The notes under the pieces were generated by a model. It was not told the DNA's origin and searched no databases. It saw only the letters and a program-made list of their open reading frames with translations. Shown here one piece after another: positions 25,791 to 34,305 of a DNA stretch of 64,000 bases. This DNA comes from Lachnospiraceae bacterium (GTDB lineage: Bacteria > Bacillota > Clostridia > Lachnospirales > Lachnospiraceae): contig CAJTIU010000024.1 in NCBI GenBank assembly GCA_910576335.1, positions 19,409-83,408 on the forward strand. The letters are read 5' to 3'. Both the position numbers and the translations under genes were made by a program. Within the stretch, counting starts at the first letter, position 1, and each line of letters begins with the position of its first letter.

Positions 25791-26690
25791 TTAATTCAAT
25801 ATGGGTGATTTATGAAACCATACAGCATCATAAATTATATCGCAGTTATCCATGAACCAGTCAGACCAACAAGATGGAACTTTTTCTATTTTTCTATTAT
25901 CCCTTTCAAACATCAAAAACTTAATTACTGTTGATTTAACGGAATACATTATCGCTTCAATATCACTTTCATAAGTTTCGCTAAAATCCCACCATTTTGA
26001 ATGAGCTGGATGTGCAGAAAAACCACAACGAAGTTGGTAAAGGTTTTCAAGCTGTTCTACTGTTCCAGATGGCAAGCTAATTTCAGTCTGAACAATATTA
26101 TACATATCAATTCTTGCTTTAGTCGGAATTTGTTTTCGTTGTTTAATAGCTTGGAAAATAACATCAACTGTGTTATCAGCTGCGGTTATTGCTTCCTCAT
26201 CGTATCCGTCTGCAAGCAAAGAAAGAGAACGGATATAGTAATACAACACTCTATTTACAAAAGGATCAAAGGAATTGATTAAATCAATATAGTATGAACA
26301 TAACTGACTTTTTCTATTATGAATAGCAGGGATGTCTTTACGGAATGAAAGGTACTCAGAATTAAAAAAAGGCAACGTACACTCTTTACATTCATTTCCC
26401 CTAAAATCACAATGACGTCCATATGTTAAGGCAATAGCGCCTAGAATATTTATTTGATACCCCCGATATATATATTGATTTGCAAAGTAAAAAAATCCAT
26501 CAATTTGGTCTGCAACAAAATTATCCTTGGATATTTTTTTCCAGCCGCGCGACCACGCAGGTGTAAGAGTTCCAACTAAAAGACTATTAAAGGAAAACCA
26601 AGTGTCATTTAGTCTATAGGTTTCGACTTCCTTACCGATTTCGTTATTTCTGCATCTTTCGAAGATATTCCTACATAATAAGTTTTAACT
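25791..26690 (-). CDS. Partial gene of unknown function, 5' end lost at the island boundary
   Basis: Open frame of about 300 codons after an in-frame stop at about 26690, but no plausible ATG/RBS before Met 26375, which lies mid-protein. Segments include WFSFNSLLVGTLTPAWSRGW, a Cys/His cluster GRHCDFRGNECKECT that could bind a metal, and a helical C-terminal half (IRSLSLLADGYDEEAITAAD). Not assigned to a family. The repeat region of att copy A begins immediately upstream, so the start was probably removed by integration or recombination there. Confidence 0.55.
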
Positions 26691-26869
26691 TTGTCACAAG
26701 TTGGGATGAAGTTATGAATTAGGACAAGAAACTCTCGCCTTTTCAATTAGCAAGATTTTCAACAAAATTTTTCGGATAATTAACAGAATCGCCATTTTAA
26801 TTAGCAAGTCCAGAAAAGAAGAAATACCGAAAACTCTGGAATCCCAGTGTTTTCGGTATTTCTTTCAAC

Positions 26870-26910
26870 GTCGCTAAGAGGATTTGAACCTCCGGCCTAC
26901 CGCTTAGGAG
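26870..26910 (-). repeat. att copy A: 3' half of tRNA-Arg(CCT)
   Basis: 41 bases which, on the minus strand, read from the anticodon loop (CTCCTAA, anticodon CCT) through the T-arm (GGAGG TTCAAAT CCTCT) to the acceptor strand TAGCGAC. The 5' half of a tRNA is absent, so it is not a functional tRNA. A terminator-like hairpin (AAATACCGAAAAC / GTTTTCGGTATTT) follows on the minus strand. The same unit recurs at 30938 and 32705. Confidence 0.75.
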
Positions 26911-27169
26911 TAGAACCATTTGCTAGTAGGCAACTCCCTATGAGTGTTATCTAATCCCTGTATTTCCTTAGCTTTACCGGATTCAGAATGTTATCTCGTA
27001 CCGACCTGTGACTGCTGATTTTAAGGTGTTTTAGATGCTCCTTTTAGCAGGCGATTAGCAAGGGGCTTGCATTTAGGGAAATGTTACGGTGTAAAAATCG
27101 TTCTAGTATCTTTTCCAAATAATTCGATTTAGAAATACCATTACGTGATTTTACCAACAATAGTATCTT
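26911..27169. repeat. Island-end repeat adjoining att copy A
   Basis: About 200 bases nearly identical to 30979-31170, including TAGCAGGCGATTAGCAAGGG and ATTTAGGGAAATGTTACG. Several ATTAGCAA direct repeats flank the tRNA core on both sides, as expected for arm sites of a tyrosine integrase. No gene. Confidence 0.55.
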
Positions 27170-28623
27170 TTAAAAAACAACATCTCTAAAGAGCTTTTCA
27201 CATATCTCTTGATTATCTATATCATTTTTATCAGTGTCAATCCATTCATTGCGTTTATAAAAAAGATAAAAGAAATTGTCTCGCTCTCTCTCCTTAGCTT
27301 CCAAGGCAGTAACTATCTTTCCTACTACTGCAACCTTTTCTCCTTCTTTTGTTTGAAAGGCAATATTAATGGCCGAAAAATCAGGTTTGCCAAAACCACT
27401 ATTAAACTGTGATGCTCTTAATATGACAAAATTACAATCAATACCTTTTTGATTTGCATAATCGTCCAAAGAATGAATTACTTTTAGAATCATCTCCTTA
27501 TTTTCTATTTGTACATTCTTGGTTTTGATCTCCATATCTGTATTAATCAAAGTTTCTTTTTCTTTTTCAAGCTTGGAAATTAAAGCTTTATCTATCACCC
27601 AGGAATCTGTACTTTTAATCAAGTACATTGCTGTAATACTCATAGCATTCTCAAACTTTTCCAACCATTTTCCCCCTGAAGTAGAATCTAAAACAAACGC
27701 TTTATACTCAGCTTCTGACTTCCATACAGGATGTCTCCTTACCCTACGTTCAAAGAACTCTTCGCATAATTCGCTTTGAAAAGAATTCTTCATCAGATAT
27801 ATGACATCATCATCACATAACAGAGATATAAAAAATCCATTCTCAAAATGTTGTCCCTTTTTACTTAATGACTCAAGTGAAAATAATTTTTTATCTTCAT
27901 CATCAAACTTTTCACTTAAGTAACTAAAAATATGTTGAAGTATATATGCTTCATATAACACGACTGGATGTGTCTGAATCCATTTCCGTTCTGCATCATG
28001 AGCATAGACAACATTCTCAATAACACTTATAGCATTTTTGTAATAGGCAATTTTATACTTACCACCATCTTCTGCTATTGTAAGTGAAGATAAAAGACGT
28101 TCAAAGTCAATATTTACTGTATCAAATCCCGTAATGTAGGCATCTCGGATTAGGTAATCCAGTTTGTCAACATCTATCACCTTTGAATTAAGCATTGAAA
28201 TAAAGCAATTCTTTATATTATTTTCTATTGTTTCTTCTGAATATTTGTACCCAGTAATGCAACGTGCAAAAAATTCTTTATCATCCACATCATCAAAAAA
28301 TGATTCAAATTCTAATATACCTATTATTGCACTCATTATCTCATGGGGAGCGGCAGCAGAGCTTGAGGCTTTCGGAATATCCTTTGAGAAGTTTTCGTTG
28401 CCAATAGTTTCTATCGGTTTACAGTTAATTCCCCCAGATAGAATACTCCCATTGAATGAACAAAACGATTATGAACTGCCGAAGAATAGAGTGGTGAATA
28501 GCTAGTCTGTATCACTCGACGTAGTCTTTGAAAAACAGCTGTATCAATAATATTTGTCATATATTTAACAGGAATCTTTATATAACCATATATAGGATCC
28601 TTAATTCTTTTGTAATCCTTCAT
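27170..28623 (-). pseudogene. HD-superfamily phosphohydrolase (dGTPase-like), broken
   Basis: The N-terminal part, 28411-28623 (YKRIKDPIYGYIKIP, TAVFQRLRRVIQTSYSPLYS, NRFVHSMGVFYLG), and the C-terminal part, 27170-28336 (VIDVDKLDYLIRDAYITGFD), belong to one dNTPase/HD-type protein. The frame is lost at a run of five Gs at 28434-28438; one added G would restore it. Even then the catalytic HD segment (LLHDxGHxPFSH) expected between the two parts is absent, so an internal deletion is also likely. The 388-residue C-terminal frame remains open from a possible Met at 28336. Confidence 0.7.
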
Positions 28624-28689
28624 AGTTTTTATCATTCCTTTCGCTTCGCTCAAGGCACAAACAAGACATGAAAAAGCTTGTTGTGTCAC

Positions 28690-30275
28690 CCCTCTATTTT
28701 GTTTATAATAGCCTTAGGAATAGCAATACACTACAGAGCACGGAAGGAGGAGTGGCGAATTTATTTCGACCCCGTATAGTTATATGTGCCGTCATCCTTT
28801 CAAGCACAAACAAGTGAGACTTTGAGCCCGGACTCTTATCATTGGTAATAAACCATGTTTATTCAGTCGCAGGATGACAGTCACTGTTGCTATTCCTTTT
28901 TGATTAAGGTGGTGATACTTATGATGAAGTTAAAATACTCCATCTGCTGTGGACTTGATGTCCACAAAAATGTTATCGTTGCAACCATCGTATTTACTAA
29001 CAAGGACGGGATATCCGAATACAGACAAAAATCTTTTTCAACCATCAACTCGGATATTCAAAGGTTTCACAACTGGCTCATCGAGAATCATTGTTATCAT
29101 GTTTGTATGGAATCCACAGGAAAGTATTGGATTCCTATTTTTAATTATCTCGAAAATGACATGGATGTCTGCCTTACACATCCCAAATATGTCAAAGCCA
29201 TCAAAGGCAAAAAAACGGACAAAAAGGACTCCAAATGGATTGCCGACCTCTACAAATTTGACCTTGTCAAATGCTCCTTTATCCCTCCAAAGGATTTCCG
29301 CCAGCTCCGGGAACTTGCCAGATACCGCTTCAAGCTGGTCTGCATGAAATCTTCTGAGAAGAACCGCATCCAAAACTGTATGACCGTTTCCAATGTCGGC
29401 ATTGCCAGCGTGCTTTCTGACCCTTTCGGCAAGACAGCGACGGAAATCATGTCTTATCTGCTGGAGCATACCGCTGATTCCATTGATGAAAAAGCTGTCC
29501 GCAAGCTAATAAAGAAAGGAGCCAAAGCCAAGTCTGATGAAATCATCGAAGCCATCAGAGGCTACAATATTGAAACAGACCAGGCTAAAAAACTGGAGCT
29601 TGCCCGTGGCCATCTGGAATATCTTGATGATATGATTATCCAGACCGAAGTGGAACTCTATGTCCGTATCAAACCTTATTATGGGTTTGTGGAACTCGTC
29701 AGCACCATGCCCGGCATGACAGAATTAAGTTCCACAATTGTTCTCGTGGAAACAGGCGTTGACATGAACATTTTTGATGATACCAAACACCTCTGTTCCT
29801 GGTGTGGACTTTCTCCTGCAAACAACGAATCTGCCGGCAAGAAAAAATCTGTCCGGATTGCAAAAGCAGGTGATTATTTAAAACCAATGATGGTACAGTG
29901 TGCTCTTGCCGCAATCAAAAACAAAAAGCAGCCTTATTTTGCGATCAAATATGGGCGGATCAAAAAGCGTCGTGGCCATAAGAAAGCAATCTTTGCCATC
30001 GCAAGAATGATGATGGTGTGTATTTACCACATGGTTTCGGAAAAGAAACCTTTTACCCCTACTGACTATGAGGAATTGATGAACCCCCAGGAACATGCAG
30101 AGCGTGTTGTTCTGAATGAGAACAATGTTTTTGCTTACCTTGAAAGCCTTGGTTACGATAGTTCTAAGTTAGTAAAACGCAACGATAACTAACATTATTC
30201 TGTTTTCTATACTTGTAAAAATGGGGTTTTATGAACCCTTATACAAGTGCGTTCAAAAATACACTTTATTTTTCA
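28690..30275 (+). mobile_element. IS110-family insertion sequence
   Basis: A transposase of the DEDD/IS110 type with about 230 non-coding bases upstream and a hairpin (ACTTGTA...TACAAGT) after the stop. IS110 elements lack clear terminal inverted repeats, so both ends are approximate. It lies between the 122-aa gene and the broken HD gene, which point the same way and may once have been one operon. The left non-coding part is where members of this family encode a bridge RNA. Confidence 0.7.
28921..30192 (+). CDS. IS110-family transposase
   Basis: 423-aa DEDD transposase. The N-terminal RuvC-like domain begins CCGLDVHKNVIVATIVFTN with the first catalytic Asp; HVCMESTGKYWIPIF carries the Glu, and TDKKDSKWIADLYKFDLVKC the Asp pair. 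The C-terminal Tnp_20 domain has MPGMTELSSTIVLVETG, LCSWCGLSPANNESAGK and the catalytic-Ser region; GHKKAIFAIARMMMVCIYHM closes it. ATG 28921 is preferred (AAGGTGGTGATACTT RBS) over 28855. Full length, so the element may be active. Confidence 0.9.
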   Translation: MMKLKYSICCGLDVHKNVIVATIVFTNKDGISEYRQKSFSTINSDIQRFHNWLIENHCYHVCMESTGKYWIPIFNYLENDMDVCLTHPKYVKAIKGKKTDKKDSKWIADLYKFDLVKCSFIPPKDFRQLRELARYRFKLVCMKSSEKNRIQNCMTVSNVGIASVLSDPFGKTATEIMSYLLEHTADSIDEKAVRKLIKKGAKAKSDEIIEAIRGYNIETDQAKKLELARGHLEYLDDMIIQTEVELYVRIKPYYGFVELVSTMPGMTELSSTIVLVETGVDMNIFDDTKHLCSWCGLSPANNESAGKKKSVRIAKAGDYLKPMMVQCALAAIKNKKQPYFAIKYGRIKKRRGHKKAIFAIARMMMVCIYHMVSEKKPFTPTDYEELMNPQEHAERVVLNENNVFAYLESLGYDSSKLVKRNDN

Positions 30276-30278
30276 CTC

Positions 30279-30647
30279 TTATACTCCTAAAACTTTTACA
30301 GATCGTTGATTCATAAATGCTAATAATACATCCAAAGCCAAATATCCCCTAAACTGTTGGATCAAATCATCTACTTCTTTTTCAGCTTTTAATTTAATGC
30401 CCTTCTTCCCGTTTTGATCTCCTTCTTCAAAAAACTCCGAATAATTTCTAAAGAGTGCATCTGTATTTTCTCTTGACAATATTAGAACCGCCTTTTCTCC
30501 ATTCTCTTTTAAAATCTGTATAACTTCGGCTCCATACATTTCTATTTCATCATAAGTAAGAAACCGTTGCCCACCTTTTTTCAGCATCTCAATCATTGCA
30601 TTTGCTGCTAAATCCTCAATCCCAATATAAAAGCACATTTTTGCCAC
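30279..30647 (-). CDS. 122-aa protein of unknown function
   Basis: Soluble, helix-rich protein (IEDLAANAMIEMLKKGGQRF; EIEMYGAEVIQILKENGEKA; VDDLIQQFRGYLALDVLLAF). Not recognised. An AAAGGAGTGGCAAA site precedes the ATG. It points toward the HD-phosphohydrolase remnant, from which the IS110 element separates it; small partner genes next to HD enzymes are common in defence or toxin loci, but nothing more can be claimed. Confidence 0.6.
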   Translation of the reverse strand: MAKMCFYIGIEDLAANAMIEMLKKGGQRFLTYDEIEMYGAEVIQILKENGEKAVLILSRENTDALFRNYSEFFEEGDQNGKKGIKLKAEKEVDDLIQQFRGYLALDVLLAFMNQRSVKVLGV

Positions 30648-30937
30648 TCCTTTTTTACTATCTACAATTATATGTCGCTTGATACTAAATAGTGGTATCC
30701 ATTATAACATTTTTTTATTCAAATTTCAATTTGATTCTTTTTGCCTCCAGCACTGACGTTGTTTGCCTTAGTAATTGTATTTTTTCTAATCAGTACAGAT
30801 GACAAAAATTCTAAAAAATTAAAATTTGAACTCAACCTTTGGAAAAATTAGCAGATACGCCATTTTGATTAGCAAACTAAAATATAGTAAAATACCGAGA
30901 ACCCGGGCAATCCAGTATTTTCGGCATTTCTTTAGAA
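30648..30937. other. Intergenic region before att copy B
   Basis: AT-rich, with ATTAGCAA repeats and a hairpin (AAATACCGAGAAC / TATTTTCGGCATTT) just before the tRNA core. No gene seen. Confidence 0.5.
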
Positions 30938-30978
30938 GTCGCTAAGAAGATTTGAACCTCCCGCCTACCGCTTAGGAC
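30938..30978 (-). repeat. att copy B: 3' half of tRNA-Arg(CCT)
   Basis: Same 41-base core as copies A and C with a few changes (GGGAGG, GTCCTAA), so it has drifted more. The sequences on both sides also match copy A, which makes A-B a repeat-bounded unit of about 4.1 kb. Confidence 0.7.
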
Positions 30979-31262
30979 TAGCCCCATTTGCTAGTAAGCA
31001 GCTCCCTCTTAGTACTATCTAATCCCTGTATCTCCTTGCTTTTCACGGATTCAGAATGTTATCTCGTACCTTCATGTGACTGCTGATTTTAAGGTGTTTT
31101 AAATGCTCCTTTTAGCAGGCGATTAGCAAGGGGCTTGCATTTAGGGAAATGTTACGCTATAGAATCTTTCCTGAGTAATAGCTGCATTTCACAACGAATC
31201 TCAGAATAGTTTAAGCTGTTTGTATTTTTCTAAGATCATAAATTGTGACCTCAAAGAACTTC

Positions 31263-32228
31263 TTATTTCTCCGTTTCCAGTTCCAACCTTTGCAGAATGT
31301 CCTTGATGATGCCTGCGTCTTGGATTAGATTGATTCCAAAACACTTTTTTCCTGCATCTTTCAAAGATGCTCCTATATGATAGGCTGTCACTCGGTCAAG
31401 AATCAAAAACCTGTCATGGAATACTTTGGTATATTTTATTTTCAATGTCGGGTACTGTTCATTGAAATTCTTAACATCAGCTTTCGTTAGACTGGTCTGT
31501 TTCTTTGTATAAATTGTAACTGCAACATCAGAATTTTTCTTTGAAAGCAGATTCAATGTCCCAACATCTACATATCCGTCTATCAGAGTGATTTCTTTCT
31601 TCGCTTTTTGAATTAGACTTACGATCAGACTGAACGCATCGTAAATCTGTCCATCAAAAAATACTTTTTGACTGGATTCCTCATGCTCGGATATGTACTT
31701 AAAAACTCTCTCAAAACGCTCGTCTGTTTCCGTTTGGTAATTTATCTGGCGAACCTCTATTGAATTTAACCTCTCATACAGCAAAGATGTATTTGCCATA
31801 TACTTCCGCATCTCCACAAAGGTGTCCATAATCCTGATGCTTACTCGGATAGCAACATCACTTCGCAAAACAGCAGAAAGCATTGCGATTCCTTGCTCTG
31901 TAAAAACAAATGGCAATTTCCTACGCCCGCCATATCCATTATCATCCTTCAAACTTGAAATCACAAATTGTGACTTCAAGTTTTCATATTCCTCTTTCGT
32001 CAGTTGAAATCGGAAATTTTCTGGAAATCTTGAAATATTACGCTTTACTGCCTGATTTAATACTCTCGTTTCTACTTGGTACAGCATCGCTAAATCACTG
32101 TCTATCATAACCTGCTAGTTACGAATAACATATATTATGCTTTTTATATCGGACTCTGCTGATTCAATGCTTATTTCTTGGATATCATCATTTGCCCTTT
32201 CCAAAGCTGTTTTTCCTATATCAGCCAT
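31263..32228 (-). pseudogene. ORF6N-PLD-like protein, copy 2 (TAG near the N-terminus)
   Basis: An ORF6N DNA-binding domain ([60 protein letters not shown]) is followed by a coiled region and a C-terminal PLD-like domain (ITLIDGYVDVGTLNLLSKKN; HDRFLILD; HIGASLKDAGKKCFG). The original start is ATG 32228; codon 38 is TAG (32115-32117) where copy 1 has CAG, leaving a 281-aa frame from Met 32108. Because ORF6N begins near there, the shorter product might still work. Such proteins are phage/ICE antirepressor-like regulators. Confidence 0.75.
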
Positions 32229-32704
32229 CTTTATCGCCCTTTCTATTTTGAAGTACCAGATTGGAACCTCAAAACTATGAGTAACTTGAAATCACAATTT
32301 GCGACTTTAAGTTCTGTTGCTTCGTATATCTTTAAACTCAAAATTCCAAATGGGAATACCAAGTTTTATGTACGCTTATTGTTTGTTTTTACAGTATATC
32401 ATACATTTTTCTAAGGGGATAGACATAATCTCGCCATCTCCATAGAAAAAGAGTATAAAATAATCTATTTAACAGAAGTTCATCTATGTCTTTTAAAGAA
32501 ATTTCTATATGCTGATCTGTAACTTCGTCCCAACTTGTGACAAAGTTATTAACCTTGAACCAGAAACTATCGCCTTTTCAATTAGCAACATTTTCAACAA
32601 AATTTTTCGGATAATTAGCAGAAACACCATTTTGATTAGCAATTCCAGATATAGTAAAATACCGAGAACTGTGGAATCCCAGTATTCTCGGTATTTCTTT
32701 AGAC
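32229..32704. repeat. Intergenic repeats upstream of ORF6N copy 2
   Basis: Palindrome CTTGAAATCACAATTTGCGA and its partner half at 32286-32310, sequence shared with 25552-25780, then ATTAGCAA repeats and the hairpin preceding att copy C. A near-palindrome, CCCAACTTGTGACAAAGTT (from about 32525), occurs in inverted orientation at about 26685. No gene. Confidence 0.55.
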
Positions 32705-32745
32705 GTCGCTAAGAGGATTTGAACCTCCGGCCTACCGCTTAGGAG
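32705..32745 (-). repeat. att copy C: 3' half of tRNA-Arg(CCT)
   Basis: Core identical to copy A. The left flank matches A and B, but from 32746 the sequence is different, so C marks the outer edge of the tandem array. No 5' tRNA half follows here either. Confidence 0.75.
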
Positions 32746-32946
32746 TATGGCATACCACCTTGTACGTCATACGGATGCGTGACTTCCAATACGCCAGAAA
32801 CCTTGAAACCACGGGCTTTTTCGAGCGTTCTACCTGTTAAGGAGTGCTTGCCCGTACAACGTCCTTCTTGCTAATTCTGCATCGTCCAATTAGCAAGAAA
32901 TTAGCAAATCCAATTATATCTGCAAGACGCAAATACGGTCTTTTGT

Positions 32947-32988
32947 GACTTATTGTATGTTGACTTATTGTATTCACTCGGTTATACT
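32947..32988 (+). promoter_or_regulatory. Promoter with tandem operator repeats for the XRE-methyltransferase operon
   Basis: Sigma-A promoter TTGACT (32960-32965), 17-bp spacer, TATACT (32983-32988). Two direct repeats GACTTATTGTAT at 32947 and 32962, 15 bp apart, overlap the -35 box. This layout resembles the C-boxes through which controller proteins of restriction-modification systems activate and then repress their own operon. Confidence 0.7.
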
Positions 32989-33007
32989 GAAAGAGGGTGA
33001 ATTTAGC

Positions 33008-33247
33008 GTGGATGTAATTAAGGTATTCTCAAAAAATGTAAAAGCATATCGTATGCAATTAGGTCTTTCTCAAGAACATTTTGCAGAAAAGGCAGGATTG
33101 CATAGGACATACATTAGTGCAATAGAATGTGGAAAACGAAGTATCTCTTTAGACAATATACAAAAAATTGCTGACGCATTACAAATAGACACGTATTTAC
33201 TTTTTATTGATCAAGAAAATTCCAATCAAAAGGGAGGTGAGGTTTAG
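33008..33247 (+). CDS. Controller-like XRE regulator of the methyltransferase operon
   Basis: 79-aa Cro/CI helix-turn-helix protein: VKAYRMQLGLSQEHFAEKAG, LHRTYISAIECGKRSISLDN, IQKIADALQ. Size and the LHRTYIS..E.GKR pattern are like C proteins of restriction-modification systems. The GTG at 33008 is the start: GAGGGTGA lies 7 bases upstream and the predicted promoter ends at 32988, so the upstream Met codons are not transcribed. Its end adjoins the methyltransferase start codon. Confidence 0.8.
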   Translation: MDVIKVFSKNVKAYRMQLGLSQEHFAEKAGLHRTYISAIECGKRSISLDNIQKIADALQIDTYLLFIDQENSNQKGGEV

Positions 33248-34305
33248 TGCCTTCTACCGCAATAGATTTATTCTGTGGAATTGGTGGCTTAACAAAAGGA
33301 TTATCTCTGTCGGGTATAACTGTGCAAGCTGGTATAGATATTGACGATTCTTGCCGTTTTGCTTATGAAAAGAATAATAATGCGCAATTCATAAATTGTG
33401 ATATTACTTCGTTAAAAGGAGAACAATTAGAGGCATTATATCCTGATAACACTACCCGAATACTTGTCGGATGTGCACCTTGCCAACCATTTTCTAAATA
33501 TACTAATCGCTATCGAAAAGATGGACCAACTGATGATAAGTGGAAATTATTATATTCTTTTGCAAGGTTAGTTCAGGAAGTAAACCCTGAAATAATTTCT
33601 ATGGAGAATGTACCAGAATTAGAGAGTGAAAAAGTCTTTACCGATTTTGTATCTACTCTGAAAGAATTGAATTATTGTGTTGACTGGAAAATTGTATATT
33701 GTCCGGAATACGGCGTTCCTCAAAATCGAAAAAGACTGGTTTTATTGGCTTCTCGCTTAGGAGAAATAAAACTAATTCCTCCGTTGTATGATTCCGAACA
33801 TTATCCAACGGTACGTCAAGCCATAGGAAATTTGTCTGCATTAAAAGATGGAGAACAAGATGCCAATGATTTGCTTCATCGTGCTTGTCGGCTTTCACCC
33901 ACTAACTTGAAAAGAATAAGACAATCTACTCCTGGGGGTACATGGCGCGATTGGGATGAAGAGCTACAATTAGAATGCCATAAAAAAGAAAGTGGAAAAA
34001 CATATCCTTCTGTATATGGAAGGATGTCCTGGGATGAACCTTCTCCAACTATAACAACACAGTTTTATGGATACGGAAATGGACGATTTGGGCATCCTGA
34101 GCAAGATAGAGCTTTGTCATTAAGAGAAGGAGCTATTTTGCAATCTTTTCCCCCAGATTATGTTTTTATTGACAACGATCATCCATCAAACCGACGCGAA
34201 ATAGGAATACACATAGGAAATGCCGTTCCTGTTGAATTGGGGCGAGCTATAGGGATCAGCATTCAACAACATTTACAGGAGGTAGAGGAAAATGCCGCGA
34301 ACTAA
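33247..34305 (+). CDS. DNA (cytosine-5-)-methyltransferase
   Basis: 352-aa m5C methyltransferase with all core motifs: I AIDLFCGIGGLTKGL (SAM binding), IV VGCAPCQPFSKY (catalytic Cys), VI ISMENVPEL, VIII QNRKRLVLLA, a target-recognition region about residues 185-285, IX and X SLREGAILQSFPPDY and IHIGNAVPVELGRAIG. The GTG start follows GGGAGGTGAGGTTTA. It overlaps the next gene by 14 bases. It modifies host DNA, most simply to protect it from the effector proteins encoded downstream. Confidence 0.92.
   Translation: MPSTAIDLFCGIGGLTKGLSLSGITVQAGIDIDDSCRFAYEKNNNAQFINCDITSLKGEQLEALYPDNTTRILVGCAPCQPFSKYTNRYRKDGPTDDKWKLLYSFARLVQEVNPEIISMENVPELESEKVFTDFVSTLKELNYCVDWKIVYCPEYGVPQNRKRLVLLASRLGEIKLIPPLYDSEHYPTVRQAIGNLSALKDGEQDANDLLHRACRLSPTNLKRIRQSTPGGTWRDWDEELQLECHKKESGKTYPSVYGRMSWDEPSPTITTQFYGYGNGRFGHPEQDRALSLREGAILQSFPPDYVFIDNDHPSNRREIGIHIGNAVPVELGRAIGISIQQHLQEVEENAAN

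Noticed and set aside
26870..26910. A tRNA-Arg gene
   Set aside because: Only the 3' half from the anticodon loop is present; no D-arm or 5' acceptor strand is found on the other side, so it is an attachment-site remnant.
25052..32310. The ORF6N palindromes as a CRISPR or toxin-antitoxin site
   Set aside because: Copies are kilobases apart, partly inside coding sequence, with no spacer structure and no paired toxin gene.
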